Positions 37,378-44,778 of a stretch of 64,000 nucleotides of DNA are shown here, piece after piece. This DNA comes from Burkholderia sp. HI2500 (GTDB taxonomy: Bacteria; Pseudomonadota; Gammaproteobacteria; Burkholderiales; Burkholderiaceae): contig NZ_NKFL01000004.1 in the NCBI RefSeq assembly GCF_002223055.1, positions 1,364,001 to 1,428,000 of the forward strand, read 5' to 3'. The translations under genes were made by a program, and so were the position numbers. Under the pieces are notes generated by a model, which saw only the letters and a list, made by a program, of their open reading frames with translations, was not told the origin of the DNA and did no database searches. How positions within the stretch are numbered: the first letter of the stretch is position 1; each line of letters begins with the position of its first letter.

Positions 37378-37450
37378 GTCCTGAAATTCCTTACAGTTCG
37401 CTGTCGTTTTATTGAGACAGTGTGGCGGTCAGATTGAAGCGGCGCGTATT

Positions 37451-37474
37451 TAATCAGTCGTGACTGATTATAAT
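37451..37474. promoter_or_regulatory. TetR-type operator over the pump promoter
   Basis: TAATCAGTC-GT-GACTGATTA (37451-37470), perfect 9-bp arms. It is followed directly by TATAAT (37469-37474), a -10-like box overlapping its right arm; the matching -35 is weak. The repressor would block both divergent genes from this site. Confidence 0.72.
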
Positions 37475-37527
37475 CGGCCACCCTGAGCCGCCGCATTTTA
37501 TCGGTGGCGAACGATCCGAGGTCACAC

Positions 37528-38727
37528 ATGAATAACAATCGCTCCCTGTTGCGCCACCGACTGGCGCCGTTCGCGCTGGCGGCCGTGCTGGCCCTGGCCG
37601 GATGTGGAAAGGGCGACAAGGACGCCGCGGCGGAGGCCGCGAAGCAGGCGACGGTCGTGACGGTGCGCCCGACGGCCGTGCCGATGACCGTCGAATTGCC
37701 GGGCCGGCTCGACGCGTACCGGCAGGCGGAAGTGCGTGCGCGGGTCGCGGGCATCGTGACCGCGCGCACCTACGAGGAAGGCCAGGAAGTGAAGCAGGGC
37801 GCGGTGCTGTTCCGCATCGATCCCGCACCGCTGAAGGCCGCGCGCGACGCCGCGCAGGGCGCGCTCGCGAAGGCGCAGGCCGCCGCGCTCGCGGCGAGCG
37901 ACAAGCGCCGCCGTTACGACGATCTCGTGCGCGACCGCGCGGTGAGCGAACGCGACCACACCGAGGCCGTCGCGGCCGACACGCAGGCGAAGGCCGACGT
38001 CGCGTCCGCGAAGGCGGAACTCGCGCGGGCGCAGTTGCAGCTGGACTATGCGACCGTCACCGCGCCGATCGCGGGCCGCGCCCGGCGCGCGCTCGTGACC
38101 GAAGGCGCGCTCGTCGGCCAGGACCAGGCGACGCCGCTCACGACCGTCGAGCAGCTCGATCCGATCTACGTGAACTTCTCGCAGCCGGCCGCCGACGTCG
38201 ACGCGCTGCGCCGCGCGGTGAAGAGCGGGCGGGCGACGGGCATCGCGCAGCACGACATCGCGGTGACGCTGCTGCGCGCCGACGGCACCGCGTATCCGCT
38301 GAAGGGCAAGCTGCTGTTCAGCGATCTCGCGGTCGATCCGACCACCGACACCGTCGCGATGCGCGCGCTGTTCCCGAATCCGGAGCGCGAGCTGCTGCCG
38401 GGCGCGTATGTGCGGATCGCGCTCGACACGGCGGTCGACCAGCGGGCGATCCTCGTGCCGCGCGATGCGCTGCTGCGCACGGCCGACCGCACGTCGGTGC
38501 GGGTCGTCGGCACGAACGGCAAGGTCAAGGACGTCGAGGTCACGGCCGACCAGATGAGCGGCCATGACTGGCGCATCACGCGCGGCCTCGCGGGCGGCGA
38601 GCGCGTGATCGTCGACAACGCCGCGCAGTTCGCGCCCGACACGGACGTCAAGCCCGTCGAGCAGGCGCCGCCGTCGAAGGCAGTGCCGGCAGCGGCCGCT
38701 TCGCAGGCGGCCGCCCGTCAAACCTGA
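37528..38727 (+). CDS. amrA: RND efflux pump periplasmic adaptor (AmrA-like)
   Basis: A 399-aa HlyD/AcrA-type membrane-fusion lipoprotein (lipobox LALAGC near residue 27). Lipoyl and alpha-hairpin regions are visible: GRLDAYRQAEVRARVAGIV, EEGQEVKQGAVLFRIDPAPL, and LQLDYATVTAPIAGRARRAL. It bridges the inner-membrane pump AmrB and the outer-membrane channel OprA. Assigned as AmrA by similarity to the Burkholderia aminoglycoside/macrolide pump; actual substrates here are not shown. Confidence 0.9.
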   Translation: MNNNRSLLRHRLAPFALAAVLALAGCGKGDKDAAAEAAKQATVVTVRPTAVPMTVELPGRLDAYRQAEVRARVAGIVTARTYEEGQEVKQGAVLFRIDPAPLKAARDAAQGALAKAQAAALAASDKRRRYDDLVRDRAVSERDHTEAVAADTQAKADVASAKAELARAQLQLDYATVTAPIAGRARRALVTEGALVGQDQATPLTTVEQLDPIYVNFSQPAADVDALRRAVKSGRATGIAQHDIAVTLLRADGTAYPLKGKLLFSDLAVDPTTDTVAMRALFPNPERELLPGAYVRIALDTAVDQRAILVPRDALLRTADRTSVRVVGTNGKVKDVEVTADQMSGHDWRITRGLAGGERVIVDNAAQFAPDTDVKPVEQAPPSKAVPAAAASQAAARQT

Positions 38728-38747
38728 CTGGTCAACACCACACCACC

Positions 38748-41700
38748 ATGGCACGTTTCTTCATCGATCGCCCCGTCTTCGCGTGGGTGATCGCAATTTT
38801 CATCATGCTGGGCGGCGCATTCGCGATCCGCGCGCTGCCCGTTGCGCAGTACCCGGACATCGCACCGCCCGTCGTCAGCCTCTATGCGACGTACCCGGGC
38901 GCGTCCGCGCAGGTCGTCGAGGAATCGGTGACCGCGCTGATCGAGCGCGAAATGAACGGCGCGCCGGGGCTGATGTACACGTCGGCCACCAGCAGCGCCG
39001 GGATGGCGTCGCTGTACCTGACGTTCAAGCAGGGGGTGAACGCCGATCTCGCGGCCGTCGAAGTGCAGAACCGGCTGAAGACGGTCGAGGCGCGGCTGCC
39101 GGAACCGGTGCGACGCGACGGCATCCAGGTCGAGAAAGCCGCCGACAACATCCAGCTCGTGGTGTCGCTGACGTCCGACGACGGGCGGATGACCGCCGTG
39201 CAGCTCGGCGAATATGCGTCGGCGAACGTCGTGCAGGCGCTGCGTCGCGTCGAGGGCGTCGGCAAGGTGCAGGTCTGGGGCACCGAGTACGCGATGCGGA
39301 TCTGGCCCGACCCGGTGAAGATGGCCGGTCACGGCCTCACCGCGTCGGATATCGCATCGGCCGTGCGTGCGCACAACGCGCGCGTGACGATCGGCGATAT
39401 CGGCCGCGCCGCGGTGCCGGAAAGCGCGCCGATCGCGGCGACCGTGCTCGCCGATGCGCCGCTGAAGACGCCGGCCGATTTCGGCGCGATCGCGCTGCGC
39501 ACGCAGGCCGACGGCGCCGCGCTTTACCTGCGCGACGTCGCACGCATCGAGTTCGGCGGCAACGACTACAACTATCCGTCGTACGTGAACGGCAAGGTCG
39601 CGACCGGGATGGGCATCAAGCTCGCGCCGGGCTCGAACGCGGTCTCCACCGAGAAGCGCGTGCGCGCGACGATGGACGAGCTGTCCGCGTATTTCCCGCC
39701 GGGCGTGAAGTACCAGATCCCGTACGAGACGTCGTCGTTCGTGCGCGTATCGATGAACAAGGTCGTCACGACGCTGATCGAGGCCGGCGTGCTCGTGTTC
39801 CTCGTGATGTTCCTGTTCATGCAGAACCTGCGTGCGACGCTGATCCCGACGCTCGTCGTGCCGGTCGCGCTCGCGGGCACGTTCGGCGTGATGTATGCGG
39901 CCGGTTTCTCGATCAACGTGCTGACGATGTTCGGGATGGTGCTCGCGATCGGCATCCTCGTCGACGATGCGATCGTCGTGGTCGAGAACGTCGAGCGGCT
40001 GATGGTCGAGGAGGGGCTCGGGCCTTACGACGCGACCGTCAAGGCGATGAAGCAGATCAGCGGCGCGATCATCGGGATCACCGTGGTGCTGACGTCGGTG
40101 TTCCTGCCGATGGCGTTCTTCGGCGGCGCGGTGGGCAACATCTACCGGCAGTTCGCGCTGTCGCTCGCGGTGTCGATCGGTTTCTCGGCCTTCCTCGCAC
40201 TGTCGCTGACGCCCGCGCTGTGCGCGACGCTGCTCAAGCCCGTGTCGGGCGACCATCACGAGAAGCGCGGCTTCTTCGGCTGGTTCAACCGCTTCGTCGC
40301 GAACGCGACGCAGCGCTATGCGACGCGCGTCGGCGCGATGCTGAAGAAGCCGGTGCGCTGGCTCGTCGTCTACGGTGCACTGACCGGCGCCGCGGCACTG
40401 ATGCTCACGCAGCTGCCGACCGCGTTCCTGCCGGACGAGGACCAGGGCAACTTCATGGTGATGGTGATCCGGCCGCAAGGCACGCCGCTCGCGGAAACGA
40501 TGCAGAGCGTGCGGGAAGTCGAGTCGGCCATCCGCCGCGATGAGCCGATCGCGTTCACGTACGCGCTCGGCGGCTTCAACCTGTACGGTGAAGGCCCGAA
40601 CGGCGGGATGATCTACGTCACGCTGAAGAACTGGAAGGAGCGCAAGAACGAAGACGCGCACGTGCAGGCGATCATCGCGCGCATCAACGAGCGCTTCGCG
40701 AGCACGCCGAACACGACGGTGTTCGCGATGAACTCGCCGGCGCTGCCCGATCTCGGTTCGTCGAGCGGCTTCGACTTCCGGCTGCAGAACCGCGGCGGGC
40801 TCGACTACGCGACGTTCAGCGCCGCGCGCGAGCAGTTGCTCGAGACGGGCCGCAAGGATCCGGCGTTGACCGACCTGATGTTCGCCGGCACGCAGGACGC
40901 GCCGCAGCTGAAGCTCGACATCGATCGCGCGAAGGCGTCCGCGCTCGGCGTGTCGATGGACGAGATCAACACGACGCTCGCGGTGATGTTCGGCTCCGAC
41001 TATATCGGCGACTTCATGCACGGCACGCAGGTGCGGCGCGTGATCGTTCAGGCCGACGGGCTGCACCGGCTCGATCCGGACGACGTGAAGAAGCTGCGCG
41101 TGCGCAACACGCGCGGCGAGATGGTGCCGCTCGCGGCGTTCGCGACGCTGCACTGGACGCTCGGGCCGCCGCAGCTCACGCGCTACAACGGCTTTCCGTC
41201 GTTCACGATCAACGGCTCGGCCGCGGCAGGCCACAGCAGCGGCGAGGCGATGACCGCGATCGAGCGGCTCGCCGGGAAGCTGCCGGCCGGCACCGGCTTC
41301 TCGTGGTCGGGGCAGTCGTTCGAGGAGCGACTGTCGGGGGCGCAGGCGCCGATGCTGTTCGCGCTGTCGGTGCTCGTCGTGTTCCTCGCGCTCGCGGCGC
41401 TCTACGAGAGCTGGTCGATTCCGTTCGCGGTGATGCTGGTCGTGCCGCTCGGCGTGATCGGCGCGGTGCTCGGCGTCACGCTGCGGATGATGCCGAACGA
41501 CATCTACTTCAAGGTGGGGCTGATCGCGACGATCGGGTTGTCCGCGAAGAACGCCATTCTGATCGTCGAAGTCGCGAAGGACCTGGTCGCGCAGCGCATG
41601 TCGCTCGTCGACGCGGCGCTCGAGGCCGCGCGCCTGCGGCTGCGGCCGATCGTGATGACGTCGCTCGCGTTCGGTGTCGGCGTGCTGCCGCTCGCGTTCG

Positions 41701-41885
41701 CGTCGGGCGCCGCGTCCGGCGCGCAGATGGCGATCGGCACCGGCGTGCTGGGCGGCGTGATCACGGCGACCGTGCTCGCGGTGTTCCTCGTCCCGCTGTT
41801 TTTCGTGATCGTCGGCCGCCTGTTCGACGTCGGCCCGCGCCGGCGCGGCGGGGCCCAGCCGGCGACGATGGAGGGTTCTCAATGA
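38748..41885 (+). CDS. amrB: RND efflux pump inner-membrane transporter (AmrB-like)
   Basis: 1,045 aa, the standard HAE1 RND length, with 12 TMs and two large periplasmic loops. Opens MARFFIDRPVFAWVIAIFIM. Proton-relay residues are present: Asp406-Asp407 in GILVDDAIVVVENVERL and Lys934 in SAKNAILIVEVAKDL. It extrudes drugs using the proton gradient. Lies 20 nt after amrA; its stop overlaps the oprA start. Confidence 0.93.
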   Translation: MARFFIDRPVFAWVIAIFIMLGGAFAIRALPVAQYPDIAPPVVSLYATYPGASAQVVEESVTALIEREMNGAPGLMYTSATSSAGMASLYLTFKQGVNADLAAVEVQNRLKTVEARLPEPVRRDGIQVEKAADNIQLVVSLTSDDGRMTAVQLGEYASANVVQALRRVEGVGKVQVWGTEYAMRIWPDPVKMAGHGLTASDIASAVRAHNARVTIGDIGRAAVPESAPIAATVLADAPLKTPADFGAIALRTQADGAALYLRDVARIEFGGNDYNYPSYVNGKVATGMGIKLAPGSNAVSTEKRVRATMDELSAYFPPGVKYQIPYETSSFVRVSMNKVVTTLIEAGVLVFLVMFLFMQNLRATLIPTLVVPVALAGTFGVMYAAGFSINVLTMFGMVLAIGILVDDAIVVVENVERLMVEEGLGPYDATVKAMKQISGAIIGITVVLTSVFLPMAFFGGAVGNIYRQFALSLAVSIGFSAFLALSLTPALCATLLKPVSGDHHEKRGFFGWFNRFVANATQRYATRVGAMLKKPVRWLVVYGALTGAAALMLTQLPTAFLPDEDQGNFMVMVIRPQGTPLAETMQSVREVESAIRRDEPIAFTYALGGFNLYGEGPNGGMIYVTLKNWKERKNEDAHVQAIIARINERFASTPNTTVFAMNSPALPDLGSSSGFDFRLQNRGGLDYATFSAAREQLLETGRKDPALTDLMFAGTQDAPQLKLDIDRAKASALGVSMDEINTTLAVMFGSDYIGDFMHGTQVRRVIVQADGLHRLDPDDVKKLRVRNTRGEMVPLAAFATLHWTLGPPQLTRYNGFPSFTINGSAAAGHSSGEAMTAIERLAGKLPAGTGFSWSGQSFEERLSGAQAPMLFALSVLVVFLALAALYESWSIPFAVMLVVPLGVIGAVLGVTLRMMPNDIYFKVGLIATIGLSAKNAILIVEVAKDLVAQRMSLVDAALEAARLRLRPIVMTSLAFGVGVLPLAFASGAASGAQMAIGTGVLGGVITATVLAVFLVPLFFVIVGRLFDVGPRRRGGAQPATMEGSQ

Positions 41886-43342
41886 TGTTTGCGCTCAATG
41901 CACGCGCCGCGCTGCGGGCCCAGGTTGCGCTGGCCGCCGCGCTCGCGCTGGCCGGCTGCACGCTCGCGCCGCGTTACGAGCGGCCGGCGGCGCCGGTGCC
42001 GGCGACTTATACGCCGGTCGACGGCAGTGCCGCGCCCGCGGCCGAGGTGTCGCCCGCCGACGCCGCGCTGCTCGACGACTGGCGCAGCTACTTTACCGAT
42101 GCCGCGCTGCAGGCGTGGATCGACGCGGCGCTCGCGAACAACCGCGACCTGCGGGTCGCGGCCGGCCGCCTCGAGGAAGCGCGCGCGCTGTACGGCGTGC
42201 AGCGCGCGGACCGGATGCCGTCGGTCGATGCGAACCTGGGCTATGACCGTACGCGCCAGTACGACCCGGTCGTGCGCGAGAGCGCGATCAGCGGGTTGTA
42301 TCGCGCGGGCGTCGGCGTCAGCGCGTACGAGCTCGACCTGTTCGGCCGCGTGCGCAGCCTGTCGGACGCGGCGCTCGCCGAATATTTCGCGACGGCCAAC
42401 GCGCAACGCACGGTACGCATCGGCGTGATCGCCGACGTGGCCGGCGCGTATGTGTCGGAGCGCTCGCTGCACGAGCAACTCGCGCTGGCGCAGCGCACGC
42501 TGGATGCGCGCCAACGCATGGCCGCGCTCACGCAGCGGCGTTATGCGGCCGGCACGAGCGACGCGATCGGGCTGCGCTCGGCCGAGATGCTGGTGGCATC
42601 CGCGCGCGCGTCGCAGGCCGCGCTGGAGCGCGAGCATGCGCAGTCCGTGCGGGCGCTGCAGTTGCTCGCGGGCGACTTCGCGCGCAACGTGCCGGATGAC
42701 ACCACTGCGCTCGACGCACTGTCGATCGCGCCCGTCGCGCCCGGCGCACCGAGTGCGCTGCTCGAACGGCGGCCGGACATCCGGCAGGCAGAGGCACGGC
42801 TCAAGGCCGCCAATGCGCAGATCGGCGCCGCGCGCGCGGCGTTCTTCCCGCGCATCACGCTGACGAGCGACTACGGCTCGGTCAGCGATGCGTTCTCGAG
42901 CCTGTTCGCCGGCGGCACGAGCGTGTGGACGTTCGCGCCGCGCCTCACGCTGCCGATCTTCGCGGGCGGCCGCAATCAGGCGAACCTCGACGTCGCGAAC
43001 GCGCGCAAGCACATCGCGGTCGCCGATTACGAGAAGACGGTGCAGACCGCGTTCCGCGAAGTGGCCGACGCATTCGCCGCGCGCGACTGGATCGATCGCC
43101 AGCTTGCCGCGCAACAGGACGTGTATGCGGCCGACGGTGCGCGATTGAAGCTCGCCGAGCGCCGTTACGCGGGCGGTGTCGCGACGTATCTCGAACTGCT
43201 CGACGCGCAGCGCAGCACGTACGAGTCGGGGCAGGAGCTGATCCGGCTCAAGCAACTCAGGCTCGCGAATGCGATCACGCTGTACCGCGCGCTCGGCGGC
43301 GGCTGGTCGCCGGCGTCGGCGGAGGCCGCGGCATCCGCGTGA
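41882..43342 (+). CDS. oprA: RND pump outer-membrane factor lipoprotein (OprA/OprM-like)
   Basis: A 486-aa NodT-family channel. Lipobox LALAGC at about residue 23, then CTLAPRYERP. Repeated coiled-coil TolC motifs: AALTQRRYAAGTSDAIGLRS, ERRPDIRQAEARLKAANAQI, AERRYAGGVATYLELLDAQR. The start could be either of two adjacent ATGs (41882, 41885) behind GGAGGG (41870-41875). Third gene of the pump operon. Confidence 0.92.
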   Translation: MMFALNARAALRAQVALAAALALAGCTLAPRYERPAAPVPATYTPVDGSAAPAAEVSPADAALLDDWRSYFTDAALQAWIDAALANNRDLRVAAGRLEEARALYGVQRADRMPSVDANLGYDRTRQYDPVVRESAISGLYRAGVGVSAYELDLFGRVRSLSDAALAEYFATANAQRTVRIGVIADVAGAYVSERSLHEQLALAQRTLDARQRMAALTQRRYAAGTSDAIGLRSAEMLVASARASQAALEREHAQSVRALQLLAGDFARNVPDDTTALDALSIAPVAPGAPSALLERRPDIRQAEARLKAANAQIGAARAAFFPRITLTSDYGSVSDAFSSLFAGGTSVWTFAPRLTLPIFAGGRNQANLDVANARKHIAVADYEKTVQTAFREVADAFAARDWIDRQLAAQQDVYAADGARLKLAERRYAGGVATYLELLDAQRSTYESGQELIRLKQLRLANAITLYRALGGGWSPASAEAAASA

Positions 43343-43489
43343 TGCCTGTCGCCTGACGCGACAACGCGTCGGGCGGCATGACGGCGGCGGTACGCTTCGA
43401 CGTGCCGCTGCCGCTTTCTTCGATCCATACCGCTGTTCCGGCGATATCTTCCCCCTCACTGACAGGCTGGCCAGGACGTTTTCATCCTG

Positions 43490-43515
43490 CCGGAACGCGC
43501 ACGTGCGCGTTCCGG
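43490..43515. repeat. Perfect 11-bp inverted repeat downstream of oprA
   Basis: CCGGAACGCGC-ACGT-GCGCGTTCCGG. Very stable, but there is no U-tract on either side, so it is not a classical terminator; it may work with Rho, or block 3' decay of the pump mRNA. Confidence 0.6.
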
Positions 43516-43630
43516 GGCAGCCCTCGTCGTGCGACCGCTCGTGTCGCGATTCCGCGCAAACGTGTGCGGGCCATTTTTCCTTCCTGCGCTGCCGCGATAC
43601 GGACCGGACGACGGGTTCCGGCGACCGCTC

Positions 43631-43976
43631 ATGCATGTGATTTACGATCAGGAATTGACGGTCGAATTAATCAATATATTGGAAATAATGAGAGCGGCAA
43701 AGTGTCGCAGTAAAACGTTTGTATTCTTGCCGCAATCGTTTGCGCGAAAAAATTGAATTGATTGAATCGCGGTTTAATTTCCTGTTTGTTGAAAATGATT
43801 TGATATTGCCGTTGTCGTTCTGCAACGATGGCGGCATTGGACAATGCTTTGTCCTTTCCGACGATGATTTCGCGGAAGTCAATCCCAGCAAGGTGGAGCG
43901 GGGCGGCTCCGGCTATCGATCGAAAATTTCCTTAATCTTCAATTGCTTCCGGAAAATAAAAAAGGACTGCGGATAA
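43631..43976 (+). pseudogene. Small ORF split by frameshift at an A6 run; unknown function
   Basis: From ATG 43631 one frame encodes MHVIYDQELTVELINILEIM then ...KTFVFLPQSFARKN and stops; the next frame continues EKIELIESRFNFLFVENDLI to ...GSGYRSKISLIFNCFRKIKK. Dropping one A from GAAAAAATT (about 43747-43752) joins them into one reasonable 114-residue protein. No known domain is recognised and there is no good ribosome site. Could be a decayed gene, a slippage-controlled gene, or coincidence in AT-rich DNA. Confidence 0.35.
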
Positions 43977-44023
43977 AAGTTGAAGGATTGTAAATCGACA
44001 GGAAAGAGTGTGGATTTAGAGGG

Positions 44024-44063
44024 GTAAATCGGACATTGTCAGATGCATTTGACAATGATTTAC
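44024..44063. promoter_or_regulatory. Long palindrome upstream of the cluster 2 pilin gene
   Basis: GTAAAT-cgga-CATTGTCA-gatgcatt-TGACAATG-ATTTAC. The 8-bp inner arms are perfect and the 6-bp outer arms pair after a 4-nt left bulge; the loop contains ATGCAT, so the centre is itself symmetric. It lies about 120 nt before the pilin start and could be a regulator-binding site or an RNA hairpin. Confidence 0.6.
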
Positions 44064-44180
44064 AGAAAACTTTCACGATTATCTCGATAATGCCGCCTCG
44101 TGTCGGACGGAAGCCACCATGCGCTGCCGTTTGTGTCCGCCACGTCAACTACTCCATTTGCAGTCCTTACGGGAAACGTC

Positions 44181-44693
44181 ATGAAAAAATCCATCCTGAC
44201 CGCTGTCGCACTCGCGGCCCTGTCGACCTCGGCCTTCGCAGCGGGCACCGGCACGATCAACTTCACGGGCGAGATCGTCGCGGGCGCATGCGGCATCGAT
44301 TCGGGCTCGGTCAACCAGACCGTGAACCTCGGCAAGGTGCCGACCAACGTGTTCAAGCAGGCTGGCGACAAGTCCACGCCGACCAACTTCGACATCAAGC
44401 TGACCGACTGCGACACGAGCGTCGCGCAGAACGCGTACTTCACGTTCACGGGCACGTCGAGCGCAGGCCAGCCGAAGCTGCTCGCGACGATCGGTTCGGC
44501 GACCAACGTCGGTATCCGCCTGCAGGCAGCGTCGGGTGAATACCTCGACAACGGCGCCGAGCAAAAGGCGCCGACCGTGCTGCAGAACGGCACGAACATC
44601 GCGCGCTTCGCTGCGATGTACGAAGCGACCGCAGCCGGCGTGACGCCGGGTACCGCCGAAGGCGTCGCGAACTTCACGGTTCGCTACCAGTAA
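44181..44693 (+). CDS. Type-1 fimbrial major subunit (FimA-like), cluster 2
   Basis: A 170-aa pilin: signal peptide (MKKSILTAVALAALSTSAFA|AGTG), then TINFTGEIVAGACGIDSGSV with the conserved first Cys, NFDIKLTDCDTS with the second, and a C-terminal strand ANFTVRYQ with the penultimate-type Tyr. Closely typical of type-1 pilins; forms the fimbrial rod. ATG 44181, GGGAAACG upstream. Confidence 0.92.
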   Translation: MKKSILTAVALAALSTSAFAAGTGTINFTGEIVAGACGIDSGSVNQTVNLGKVPTNVFKQAGDKSTPTNFDIKLTDCDTSVAQNAYFTFTGTSSAGQPKLLATIGSATNVGIRLQAASGEYLDNGAEQKAPTVLQNGTNIARFAAMYEATAAGVTPGTAEGVANFTVRYQ

Positions 44694-44778
44694 GCCGCCG
44701 TGCCGGGGAAGGGTGCGCGCACCCTTCCTCGTTCGCTTTTCCTCCTTTTCTCCCTTCCTGGACTTCCGGTAGCGCCGC

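Larger units (their letters stand above)
43343..44180. other. Low-GC island between the pump and fimbrial cluster 2
   Basis: About 840 nt. GC is normal until about 43620, then falls sharply up to the pilin gene. It holds a strong GC-rich hairpin (43490-43515), an apparently frameshifted small ORF (43631-43976), short palindromes at 43835-43846 (CATTG-GA-CAATG) and 43839-43854, and a long palindrome at 44024-44063. The mix of ORF remnant and palindromes resembles the island before cluster 1 in general character. Confidence 0.5.

Noticed and set aside
44024..44063. Fim-type invertible element
   Set aside because: Only one palindrome seen; no pair of long inverted repeats flanking a promoter and no recombinase gene nearby, so an invertible switch is not supported.
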